Shown piece by piece: positions 1-8,733 of a stretch of 21,428 bases of DNA. This DNA comes from Chara braunii (lineage: Eukaryota; Streptophyta; Charophyceae; Charales; Characeae). Numbering within the stretch: position 1 is the stretch's first letter; each line of letters opens with the position of its first letter. The stretch covers positions 1,237,280-1,258,707 of the forward strand of contig BFEA01000109.1 of assembly GCA_003427395.1 (NCBI GenBank), read 5' to 3'. The translations under genes were made by a program, and so were the position numbers. Below the pieces are notes generated by a model. The model was not told the origin of the DNA. It saw nothing but the letters and a program-made list of their open reading frames with translations, and did no database searches.

Positions 1-20
1 CACACACACACACACACACA
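1..20. repeat. (CA)n microsatellite at window edge
   Basis: Ten uninterrupted CA units run from the first base, so the tract probably extends beyond the window. Confidence 0.95.
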
Positions 21-239
21 TCTATTTTCTCTTTCTTCCGCCTTCCGCGCGTTGCACCATGCAGTAAACTGCAACTACAAGGTGCTACACGGTGCATGGG
101 GTTGCGGAGGGCAGGTCTGACTTGTCCCAGCCGCGCGCGTTCTCCATTTCTGGCAGTAGATTATGCAGATCCACGGCCAGAGGTGGAAAACGTGGGCGAA
201 CAGTTTTATATTGTAGATGAAGCACACCATCATTTTTTT

Positions 240-319
240 GGGGGGGGAAAGAAAGAAGGGGAGCAGACGAAGAGAGGGGAGAGGAGGAGGGGGGAGGGGG
301 GGGGGAGGGGGGAAAAAAG
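240..319. repeat. Poly-G / polypurine low-complexity tract
   Basis: The plus strand is almost purely G and A, with G runs of 8 or more near 240-247 and 295-305. Open frames across it encode only Gly/Arg/Glu-rich or Pro/Ser-rich low complexity, so they are not genes. The tract could form G-quadruplex or triplex DNA, and it is prone to sequencing error. Confidence 0.85.
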
Positions 320-382
320 AACTCGTGCAAGTGGTATCCGCCCCCCAAAGTCAGTGGCCAGAGCGTCACGGGTAGCCCTTCA

Positions 383-441
383 GCTCAGAAAGGGACGCCA
401 GATTGTAGTCAGCCTCTTCGGCTCAGAAAGGGATGCCAGAT
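383..441. repeat. Short direct duplication, 38-bp period
   Basis: A 21-bp block beginning GCTCAGAAAGGG occurs at 383-403 and again at 421-441 with one difference (GACGCC versus GATGCC). It looks like a local slippage duplication. I see no coding context. Between here and about 1130 (442-1130) I recognise no gene, RNA or element. Confidence 0.8.
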
Positions 442-1133
442 ACAGCATTAATCCTAGCTGGCCAACCTCCATCTATGAATTCTGTCTGGCAATCCCCTAG
501 CCTCCCTTCCATCTTTCAACTACCAATTACAAACCATTCCATCTCCACCAAAGCAAATGCAGAACATGGAAAAGGATGAGGAAAGTCCGCCGAAGGACGA
601 AGACAAGCATGAGATGGCCGATCCAACCATTCATAGAAAACCAGATGAAAACCCTTCTGAAGGGGTGTGTCAATTTCTCCTGAACAACAGCCATTTTCGG
701 AATTCTTTCACGTAAGTGGGTGCACCACCATGTGCTTTCATCAATTATTGCTCTCAAATGCACCTTTCACTACCTACCTACCACTACTCAGGCTATACAG
801 CGGCCGCTGCAAGCAGAGCTACCTGTCACAGTGAAGGGGATATTGCATATTGCCTTTTGTCCTAGTGGTCCGGGTGCAGGGTTGGGGCTGCCGCTGGGGC
901 CCCGGCTCACACAACCGAGCATATCACCAGTAGTTGCGCCTCCCTTTTGTTCTTTCCCCACCCCCATCGGGTGACAGCAGTGTCTACGGCCAACACTCTC
1001 CCACAGACCACACACAACCCCTCACACACACAGTCACACCCACGTTGACTAAAGACCCTACTAATACCGACCAGGGGGAGCAAGCCACTATCTCAGCTGG
1101 TTGGCACCAACCGCGCCACAAGCGGTCACAGTA

Positions 1134-1210
1134 GGGATTAAGCCCACTACCTCCTGAATGCCACTAAACACCGTTGGCGGGTTTTGAGCCCACGACCTTC
1201 TGAACGCCAC
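1134..1210 (-). repeat. Duplicated tRNA-half SINE fragment
   Basis: Read on the minus strand, two adjacent blocks (1210-1176 and 1164-1134) each start GTGGCNTTCAG and lead into a box-B-like segment (GGGCTCAAAACCC and GGGCTTAATCCC). They resemble the 3' half of the tRNA-derived SINE head at 17940-17866. No box A sits in the right place and no acceptor stem can pair, so these are decayed SINE pieces and not tRNA genes. The plus strand at 1085-1110 has a weak box-A-like string (CTCAGCTGGTTGG), which may belong to another fragment. Confidence 0.5.
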
Positions 1211-1254
1211 TCGCTCTTTAGGCGTCTTTTATTCTCTTTTTTTCTTTCTGAGGC

Positions 1255-1395
1255 TAATTCTCTTTATTAACATTCTTACAGACTTTATAGTACTACGGGA
1301 ACCCCGTAGCAGCCAGCCCCAGTTCAAGCCTCCAACGAGGGAAAATGCGGGGGCTGCGCCTGTCCTGCAGTGGGCAATACCGGTGTCCTTTTTTT
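1255..1395 (-). mobile_element. SINE 3' body, copy A
   Basis: On the minus strand this contains the block CTGCAGGACAGGCGCAGCCC, then GGAGGCTTGAACTGGGGC, TGGCTGCTAC and a short hairpin (1293-1309), followed by an A-rich tail toward 1222. The same order of blocks recurs at 17386-17825, so this is a dispersed copy of that SINE body. The tRNA-like head is absent here, although the tRNA-half fragment lies just downstream. The similarity is read by eye from long shared strings. Confidence 0.65.
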
Positions 1396-1774
1396 TTTTA
1401 ACCACCAGCACATGCCTCACATTGTTCGTGGCCCATGTCAGCGAAGCAATGAGTTTGAGTTCTCAAAAGTATCCTTATCATTTAGTTGATCCAAGTCCAT
1501 GGCCTATTTTTGGTTCCCTGGGAGCTTCGGCAAGTACCATTGATGCGACGCCGGCTACTGATTCATTTTATCAACAGCGCGCCGACTTTTTCGGACGGGC
1601 GAGAAGTTTCTTTTCAGCAAGGCTGGGGCCTAATTCTTTTAAACCACCAGTACCTCGCCCAGCTATTTTTCTCCGATGCGGCCATTAACGTGCCGCGTCG
1701 GACGGGGGTCAGGGCAGTGAGTAATTGATCGCAGCTTTTCATCTGTAAAAAGGCGAGTGAAAAAAAGAGGTCGT

Positions 1775-1887
1775 GCTACAGTCTTCCCCCGAATACAACA
1801 TACGGTCATTATAGCTGAATTTAGGGTATCTTTCAGTCTAAATACATCTACAATGACCATACGTTGTATTTGGGGGAAGAAGGTAGC
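1775..1887. mobile_element. Foldback MITE, 53-bp arms
   Basis: The arms 1775-1827 and 1835-1887 are inverted copies of each other with no indel: 43 of 53 positions pair and the loop is 7 nt. Several mismatches are G/A, which would be G-U pairs in RNA. If the outer GC is ignored, both ends lie next to TA (1777-1778 and 1884-1885) and the left terminus reads CAGTCTTCCCCC. That is compatible with a Tc1/mariner-type element with TA target duplication. An inverted duplication or a small-RNA hairpin is the alternative. There is no coding capacity. Confidence 0.7.
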
Positions 1888-2165
1888 TCCCCCTACCTGC
1901 AACAGATGTAACTATAATTTTGGGGATGATTCACGAAGTTCTCCTTTTTTTCTTTGTTCTTTTCCGTTTTTAGAAGTCCCCTGTCAGCGAGGCCGGGCAG
2001 TTCCATGATCTTCTCTAACGCCCTCATTGAGGGCATACTGGCACTGGCACTTCCAGCAATGTATCGGACCATAATCATGGCCAAAGCGGTGTATCATTTT
2101 TTATTCTCCCCTTCTTTTACTTGCTTCATTCTGACAAGGATGCAACGGAGCTGAGACACATTCTT

Positions 2166-2230
2166 TGAGGGCATGGTCACACTAGCACTTTGGAGAATGA
2201 ATCGAACTGCATTAACGGCCCTTGCGTTCT
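2166..2230. mobile_element. Solitary end of GAGGGCAT MITE family
   Basis: The block TGAGGGCATGGTCACACTAG and the following CACTTT closely match the termini of two elements at 20420-20553 and 20937-21034. The adjoining AACTGCATTAACGGC also resembles their subterminal sequence. I could not find a partner inverted end nearby, so this seems to be a truncated copy. Confidence 0.5.
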
Positions 2231-2320
2231 TGTTTTTTTTTTTTTTTCGTTTTTCTTTTTTTCACTGGTCCCTGCAGGCTCGACCTGTCCTGCTACTGGT
2301 ACCCCAGGGTCAGCTGCTCA

Positions 2321-2384
2321 GCACCCCCAGGGTTGGCAGGCTCGGCACCCCCAGGATCGGCAGGCTCAGCATACCAATCGCCGG
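2321..2384. repeat. 24-bp tandem repeat, about 2.5 units
   Basis: Units starting GCACCCCCAGG lie at 2321 and 2345, and a degenerate third begins near 2369. The period of 24 keeps frame, so overlapping open frames show an eight-residue Gln/Arg-rich repeat. I take this as incidental and not a protein gene. Confidence 0.7.
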
Positions 2385-2409
2385 AAGGTAGGAGAAAAAG
2401 TCGCTCTAG

Positions 2410-2435
2410 GTACTGGTGGTTTAAACCACCAGTAC
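2410..2435. repeat. Perfect 26-bp palindrome
   Basis: The half-site GTACTGGTGGTTT is followed at once by its exact reverse complement, with no spacer. The half-site with adjoining AA also occurs near 1639-1653 (inverted) and 17334-17349. Its flanks at 2393-2409 and 2436-2460 resemble the minus strand of 1610-1690. This suggests two head-to-head pieces of one repeat family rather than a protein-binding operator. From 2436 to 2917 I recognise nothing else. Confidence 0.85.
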
Positions 2436-2917
2436 ACGGCCCCAAACTTGCAGAAAAAATGATCTTGTCGCCACAAGCAAAAATCGGGGCTTGGAGAAGG
2501 CCTGGTGAAGCAACGGGGGAGTAAGCTTGTGGGCCCATTCAAAACGGGCAACTGAACTAAAACCTTTCCTAGTGGTCCAATCTGCACGTGTGTTTCCACA
2601 TGTACGTACAGAACCCCTTCCTCGCACGCTTTGATCCGAAAGTGACTCCAATTCGCCAGAGCAGGCTCTGTAAACGTCAGCGGGCTCGCACTGTAATCTT
2701 GGGCAATCTTATTTTATTTATCAAGATGGCGACGCAAAAACCTCAACAGCGCTTCTGGCACATGCTATGTTTTCTCTTCCCTTGCGGGATTGTAACGAGT
2801 CCCATGCCCTACACACGAAATACGCCCACTACTTGCTGTCAATCTGAACTTTTTAGTCTTTTCTGTTTATCTAGCTGCTGCAGAATCTGCTATTGGGCTC
2901 GCTATTCTTGTTATTAC

Positions 2918-3063
2918 TTTTTTTTTTTTTTTTTTTTTCCCAACAACAATACCGCCACTAACCTGGGGTGATACGAGCACCACCAGGTTAGTCCCGGTAA
3001 TTCGAGGGCTCCGATCTATTTGTAGGGAGCTGCACATGCTGGGAACCGGCCCCAGCGTCCCAT
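2918..3063 (-). mobile_element. Poly(A)-tailed SINE, copy 1
   Basis: On the minus strand it runs from GGGACGCTGGGGCCGG through CTACAAATAGATCGGAGC and GCTCGTATCACCCC to a 21-nt poly(A) at 2938-2918. Partial copies sharing these blocks in the same order lie at 18042-18126, 20561-20690 and, for the 3' part, 20393-20304. The poly(A) tail and recurrence indicate a retroposed short element. I see no box A or box B, so the head type is unknown. Alternatively this could be the 3' end of a LINE. Confidence 0.65.
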
Positions 3064-3349
3064 ACAAAAAAACTCTGCGAATTCTCTGTGATGCAGCCAA
3101 ATACCGAAACAATATGCCTCTTCACCTCATAAGACAAGCGCCAGATATGTCTGAAAAAGCTGGCTAGTCGGTCAATCCTCATAACTAATGTTTCTCCTTA
3201 CCTGCTTTCATTGGTACCAACGTGCCTCTTTTGCTGTCAACATTTCCAATTTTCAGGAAAACCCAGGCTTAAACTTGCTAGTCTTGTCAGATTCCATTTA
3301 AAGTTCGACCCCTACCTACGGTACCCCCATCCCAGAGTTCCCCCAAGCC
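3064..3349 (-). other. Possible LINE 3' UTR, otherwise unassigned
   Basis: This stretch follows the LINE stop codon on the minus strand and precedes the SINE. It has no significant open frame or repeat that I recognise. By position it could be LINE 3' untranslated sequence, but no poly(A) tail belonging clearly to the LINE is visible. Confidence 0.25.
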
Positions 3350-4885
3350 TCACGGGTGCCTGGGCCCCAGCAGCCATGGAGTAAGACAGATACCTCCATT
3401 TGTTTTTCTACTGACTAGTCTGCCTTCCACACCCCAAGTCCCAAAAAACCATTTATACCTTGTTTGTCTGTTTCTTCTCTTCCTCCAGTCAGCCCAGATC
3501 ATTGACCTAATGCTGTCTAGAATCTCCTGGAGCATGGGAATGTCTGAATAGTGCTTAGCCTTAAACAGCATGTCATTTCTTAACTTCCATATCACATTCA
3601 TGATTGCAGCTCTAGCAGCTATGGCGACATAACCCCAGCCCTTCTTGAAGGAGGTCTTGGGGGGCAGGCGCCCAGTCATTACAAAATCCTCATCCCATAC
3701 AATATTTCCCTTGGCAAACTTTTCCCAGTGATAACTCCACCAGCTCCAGATTCTGCGATACTCAATGCATCCCCACCACGGATTGAACACAGTCTCCGGT
3801 ACCTTTTTACACCGAGCGCACCTCTCCTCCACCGGCATGTTCCTCTCTTTCAGCCATACTGCAGTTGGAACCGCTCTGCGTGAGTGCAGCCAGGTTAGAC
3901 TAGTGGACTTAACTGACGGAATCATCTGTAGGGATTCCCAAACTGTGATTAAATCTTCTGACAGCAATGCCCTTCGATTGTGACCATTGGTTGACTTCTC
4001 CGCATTCCATTTAATCTTAACTGACAACGGAGTTTTCCACCCCTTGACCTGCATTCTATACCCCAGTCTAGGCTTGTACTCAAATAGTGTTGTTAGCCCT
4101 TGAGATTTGTGAGGCCCCCAACCCCATTGAAGAGGAAGTGCCCTCATTTTTGTCACTGGCAAGGGACCCAACGGGCACAAAAGTCTCAACCTCCCCCTCC
4201 TGCCCTTTACTTCCTTTATTACCACTTGATTACATCCAGTAAGATCCTCCCACACCTCTTGACCTTCCTCCTTGGCAATCAAAGAATTTCCTACCTGATC
4301 CCCTACTAGCCGACCACAGACCACGTGTACTTCCCCATTACCCCTTACCTGCTTGACTTTCCACAGGCAATTCGGTTGGCTCTCCTCACCCTCCAGTATG
4401 GTCTTCCACTCGGCGGGTATGTTTTCAATGATATTTGTTAATATGTTCTCTGCAAACCTTAGGTGCTTGAGCTTCGATCTGATTTCGCCTGCCGAGCGCC
4501 AGTTTGCAGTATCTGTGTTCCACAGGTCCTTCAACCGTGAGACCGCCTTCTGGATCCACGAGGATCCGAATGCACCCGAGACTTCTTCCACTGACCAAGG
4601 CACCCCCTCTTGGGAACAAATTCAGCGGTTTTCAAAAATGTGTTGTTGAAGGATTTCATCCATCGACTCTGGTTTCTTCTGCTGTTCATGGAACACCTTG
4701 CCCCAAGCTACTAATATGTCCGCCCAGATGTGAGATTTCAGCTTTCTTTTAACAAAAGCTTTCGTGAGTAAGCAGACCCCTACATCCTCTACTCTGGCTA
4801 GTTCCCATTCCTTCGCGAGGATGGACAGAGCTAAATCCACCCAGGGGTGACTTGAATTATCCAACACGGTAGCTTGACCGGCCAC
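3350..4885 (-). pseudogene. LINE ORF2 C-terminus with zf-RVT-like domain
   Basis: One frame is open from 4885 to the stop at 3350, except for a premature TGA at 4624-4622. TGA is a likely CpG-decay product of CGA, an inference. The last 417 codons are uninterrupted. Near nucleotides 3890-3740 they contain the zf-RVT pattern: TSLTWLHSRRAVPTAVWL, then CARCKKVPETVF and WWGC before IWSWW. The usual His of the zinc site is Asn here (VFNPWW). A Trp-rich tail with WKLRNDMLF follows, as in plant LINE ORF2 proteins. This region lies after the RT and binds nucleic acid in intact elements. It is a fragment of a dead element. Confidence 0.8.
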
Positions 4886-5077
4886 CTGGCAAGGAGCGCT
4901 GAGATATGTATTTCAGGATCCAAGACTCCAAGGCCCCCATTAGCTCTTTCCCCAACCACTTTTTCCCAAGCTACTTTTGCAAGATAACCCAGGTTTTCAT
5001 CGAGTACTGCTTTCCATAAGTACCTGCGAGCAGCCTTGATAATTCTCTGGTAAGACTCCTTCTCCAAAGGTCGTAAA
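4831..5077 (-). pseudogene. LINE RT C-terminal (thumb) segment
   Basis: The frame encodes LEKESYQRIIKAARRYLW, followed by VAWEKVVGERANGGLGVLDP and ALLARW. This is the conserved LINE pattern after the RT palm (RRFLW, AWxxVCxPxxxGGLG, N/S-ALLxKW). A frameshift at about 4880 moves translation into the downstream frame, which continues GQATVLDNSSHPWVDLALS. The RT palm with its catalytic aspartates, which should precede this, is absent: instead the sequence changes to gypsy RT at about 5078. Confidence 0.8.
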
Positions 5078-6022
5078 GACTCGGGGAGAGTCCGGCCGCA
5101 GGCCTCCTCGTGTCACCACATACCCCAAGAACGAGATTTCCGGGAGGAAGAACTTGCTCTTTTCCAGCGCAATCTTAAAACCTGCGTCTCTCAACGCACC
5201 CAACGTCCATTCGATGTGCTGCGCGTGTTCGTGAAACGTGTCCGAGTACACCAGAATGTCATCCACGTACACGATGACGCAGAAGTTAATCATCCCCTGA
5301 GTCAGCCGTGTCTTATTGACGAAATTCTGAAAAGTCACGTTCATTGCCCTCTGAAACGTGGCAGGCGCATTGCAGATTCCCATCGGGCACCGAACCCACT
5401 GCCACGTGCCTTCAAACAAAACGAAGGCGGTCTTGGGCCGATCTTCTTCCTTCACCAAGATATGATGAAACCCATGCCGAATGTCGAACTTGCTGAAGTA
5501 GTTGGCACACCCGATCGCATCAAGCAGATCATCAATCCGGGGAAGGGGATACACATCTTTAATCGTGATATCATTTAGTTTTCGATAATCGATGCATATG
5601 CGGACTGACCCGTTCTTTTTAGGAACCAATACAACTGGAAACGACCAGGGACCGGTGGCAGGCTCAATCCATCCGTTTGCCTCAAATTCCTTGATTCGCT
5701 GCAAGGCCGTCTTGCGCTCTGTCAACGAGTATCGATACGGCTTGCAATGGATCGGGGAATGATTCCCGGTCTGAATCTCATGCTGAACGACCACAGATAA
5801 CCCAACATCGGCATCGGACACGCTAATCGCCCCTTGATATTCTATTAAAATATCAGCGATCAGCCGATGGATCTCATCAGGTACATAATGGGGCACATGC
5901 AATTCATACATTTGATCCAAGATCCGAACGTTAACGTGCTTCGTTTGTATACGCCGAGTAGTGTCAGGCGGTGCGGATATAAAAGAGTAATCCGATCTCC
6001 AAGAAAACACAGTGGCCACCAT
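5078..6022 (-). pseudogene. Gypsy reverse transcriptase, 3'-truncated
   Basis: This frame encodes a Ty3/gypsy RT. Visible motifs, by residue from the first Met: WSFPVVLVPKKNGSVRICID at 126-145, FSKFDIRHGFHHI at 176-188, CPMGICNAPATFQRAMN at 212-228 and YVDDILVYS at 252-260 with the catalytic Asp pair. Then comes SFLGYVVTRGGLRPDSPRV near the end. Compared with common gypsy RTs there are about ten extra residues (TRLTQGMINFC) just before YVDD. After DSPRV (about 5078) the frame runs into LINE sequence and stops at 4997, so RT thumb, RNase H and integrase are gone. The first Met is not a natural start; the segment is part of a polyprotein. Confidence 0.9.
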
Positions 6023-6082
6023 TTGTGCTTCCTCCTCCCTGATCGTTGTACGACCTTCGGGGGTTATCCCGTCACAGATGTC

Positions 6083-6325
6083 TCACCAGGGCACACTTTT
6101 GGGCGAGATTTTGATCCCGAGTTCCTCAGATCTTGTCTCGATGCGCTGAGGGGGTTCCAAAGAACCTGCTTCGGCTCCCAAACGCAACAACTGAACCTCT
6201 TTTGCGGGCTGAAGCAGGGATCGAGGTAAGCCAGTGAGATCACAAAAGGAACGTTTGTCACTATACCGAAGGAGGAGGGGAGATACGCCTTCGTACAGGG
6301 TCCGAAGGGGGTTCCAAGGAATCAA
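6083..6325 (-). pseudogene. Gypsy pol linker between protease and RT
   Basis: This 80-codon frame lies between the protease frame, which ends at 6261, and the RT frame. It is in phase with the RT but is closed by a stop at 6085-6083. It has no domain I recognise. It overlaps the protease frame by 65 nt in a different phase, so either an indel or a frameshift site lies in 6261-6325. With so many other lesions present, an indel is the simpler reading. Confidence 0.5.
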
Positions 6326-7787
6326 CCAGCCTCGAAATCTGTATAAGGGGTTCTACCATGATCATCATATGAGCATTCCGTGCGGTTAGATGCATGGTAC
6401 GCGCAATAGTGCGAGGCGGCGGGTAGTGAATCCGCTGCCGTACTAACCGTGTAACGACTGGATCGTCATCGTCGTCGCTCCCCGCGTCGTTCGATGATTG
6501 GCCTCCATCCACAGGTGCACTCCAGAAGACCATTCGGAGCGCTCCCCTGGTTTCCGAAGAAATTTGGGGTACTACCTTAACCGACGTTCGAAGAGTTAGT
6601 CTCATGGGTATTACATACGGCTTTCCCCCGGTATTCCGGAGAATGACGGATCGGCGTTCGAAGTCTAAATTAGCACGCAGCGCCACCAATGCAGGAAGCC
6701 CGAAAAGAACGTCATAAGTATTCACATCCAGCACCACAACATCTCCTAAAGCATGCACTTTTCCCAATCGGAACGCGACATTTGTCATTCGCCCTACTGT
6801 CTTGATCTTCTCCTCGTCAACCGATACGAGCTGGTCCTTCTCGGTTAGCATAATCAAATCATTCTTCCTACCCGCTCTCTCAACTACTCGGAGTGATATC
6901 GCTAGGACAGCCGCTCCCGAATCTATGATCGCACTATACGGCACTCTCCAGACTTCAATATCACATTCGGCGAAGTCGGCGCCTTCGCCTTCTGATGTTT
7001 TGCACGTGCAAGGGCGAATCGCTTCCGGTTCGCTTTGCAATGCTGCATCATACGTTCGTTCGCCTGTTCTGAAATGGAGAGTAGGTGGCCAATTGGGAGA
7101 GGGATTCGATGATCCAGTGCTCGGGTAACCTCGAGGACATCGATTTCCCCTGTAACAAAGGTAGGGCCTCCCGTCTCCATTTCGCTCGACGAAGGCCTCC
7201 ATTCGGCGACATCTCTGGACTCGAGTTCCGATCAAATCGTCCCAATCATTCCCAGCCCCGAGTATCCTAGTGATACATACTGCTCCAGTGGGATAAGCTT
7301 CGGTTGCTTCCTCACTGGAAATCATCATTCCATTACTTCCCCCCTGATCATCTATCACGGCTCCTACACGTCCTGGGCCGTTAGCTATGGGAGTTGCAGC
7401 TGCGGGCACGACCCCGGTTCGAGGCTGCATGGCACGATGGGGGCAATCTCGGGCCAAGTGTCCCGGTTGATGACATGTAAAACAGGCATTTGCTGCTGTC
7501 CCGGCTGGCCCCGCTGCAACTTGTGCAGCAGCCATGCCTCCCTGCATTGGTGCTCGCACCGCAATGGGTCGCACATTCCGCATCATAGCTTCTAATCCGG
7601 CATTGTGCTCTCGCTGTTCCTTTTTGCTTTCTTGGGTTAGACTAACCAATGTTTTAGTTAGCTCCAAGATAGTAGTAGACTCATTCGTTCTTGCAGATGA
7701 CTCGATGGTGGGTGGCGGTGGAGGTGGCCGAGTTACGATTGGGGACGCCATTACACTCGCTCCAAATGGTGTGGTCCTCGATGTCAC
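6261..7787 (-). pseudogene. Gypsy nucleocapsid knuckle and aspartic protease
   Basis: This open frame starts immediately after a TAG and in phase with gag upstream. Residues 102-115 form a CX2CX4HX4C zinc knuckle (CFTCHQPGHLARDC) for RNA binding. The aspartic protease active site AIIDSGAA lies at about residues 286-293, and VLDVNTYDVLFGLPALV is the later flap/core region. Between about 7185 and 6990 the true protein appears to be in another frame (FVTGEIDVLEVTRALDHRIP), so two compensating frameshifts leave a scrambled middle. The C-terminus is Asp-rich, then Pro-rich. The product would normally be cleaved from a gag-pol polyprotein. Confidence 0.8.
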
Positions 7788-8567
7788 CTATTCTACATAC
7801 GTGACGGGTTCGGCTGCGAATCCCATGTTTTCGAATTTGTTTTGCAGGGCGGCCAGTTCCGCCCTTGCTTTCACAAGTTCGGACGAGTCTCCTTCTCTAC
7901 CATAATCCTCATTTTCTAAGAAGCAAGGTGCGAACTTCCGCTCCAATTCTTCGGCAGCGTCCATAATTTGTTGCAGCGTGTGGTTAATGGGAGAGAAGTT
8001 TTTGCGTAGCTTCCCCCGAATCGTTCTGTTACGTAGTCCATNTTCTTCGGCAGCGTCCATAATTTGTTGCAGCGTGTGGTTAATGGGAGAGAAGTTTTTG
8101 CGTAGCTTCCCCCGAATCGTTCTGTTACGTAGTCCATCAATGAACAGGTCCCGGCCTACCTGCTCGCCCCACTCCGTTTTTACAAACATTCGATGAAATC
8201 TGTTCCGATACTTGATAATGGATTCGAGTGGTTTCTGGAATCGATCCTTGATCATATAGAGTGCTTGTTCGGGGTGAACATAATCGAAGTGGTTCATGAA
8301 ATCCCGCTCGAATGTGGGAAGATCCACCCATACATAAGTGCTATACCAATGATGGGCGTCCCCCCCCATCCTCGCGGGGATGTTGATCTGAGCTTCATCG
8401 TTCGTATACCGCTGAGCTCGGAGCGTGGCCAACCATGCTCCGGCGAGATGGTGTGTTGGGTCAAATAAATAAAGACCTGGTGGAGCCACCGGGGCTCGCG
8501 CAGGCGGGTTGGGCGGTTGATTGGGGATGACCGCCGCAGCGGCTGCTGCAGCAGCGGCCGCAGCCAT
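7788..8567 (-). pseudogene. Gypsy gag, capsid part
   Basis: It starts with ATG at 8567 and a run of about 13 alanines encoded by GCN repeats, then a Pro-rich stretch. The Retrotrans_gag-like core includes WLATLRAQRY, ARMGGDAHHWYSTY, FERDFMNHF and IIKYRNRFHRM. It ends in VTYVE followed by TAG (7790-7788), before the zinc knuckle. Intact gag would continue in the same phase into the nucleocapsid, so this TAG is probably a nonsense mutation. Residues around 146-176 are duplicated because of the repeat around the N at 8042; the natural protein is likely 32 residues shorter. Confidence 0.85.
7947..8137. other. 95-bp exact repeat flanking a single N (probable assembly join)
   Basis: Bases 7947-8041 are identical to 8043-8137, with the only N of the window at 8042 between them. 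The offset of 96 bp keeps the gag frame open. An unresolved overlap of two contigs or a gap-filling artefact explains this better than a biological duplication, because a real one would not place an ambiguous base exactly at the joint. Confidence 0.9.
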
Positions 8568-8720
8568 GGCGCCTGTTCGCCTTGTGGCGGATGTTCGGCT
8601 TCGTGTATTTACAAGACTACGTCGGCGTGTATCACCAGCTGAAGGGCGCCTACGTGGAGCCAGATCGCCTTGCTTTAGCCAGTATTGAGTCTACAGACCC
8701 TATCGCTTAGCCACGTGTCG

Positions 8721-8733
8721 GGCTTCGATACCA
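8721..8733 (-). promoter_or_regulatory. Candidate primer-binding site
   Basis: The minus strand reads TGGTATCGAAGCC, which matches 11 of 13 bases of the TGGTATCAGAGCC primer-binding site used with initiator tRNA-Met by many plant LTR elements. It lies about 150 bp upstream of the gag ATG and downstream of the putative LTR, the expected place. The two mismatches could be decay or a different primer tRNA. Confidence 0.6.

Noticed and set aside
96-500. 134-codon open frame on the plus strand
   Set aside because: Its core is Gly/Arg/Glu low complexity from a polypurine tract, with no recognisable motif.
3350-5077. Host gene with a zinc-binding C-terminus
   Set aside because: The conserved order RT thumb then zf-RVT and the in-frame stop identify it as LINE ORF2 debris.
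5216-5578. 120-codon plus-strand open frame opposite the gypsy RT
   Set aside because: It is antisense to a clear RT domain and has no features of its own.
7785-7793. Programmed TAG readthrough in gag
   Set aside because: The stop lies before the nucleocapsid, not after it, and the element has several other lesions.
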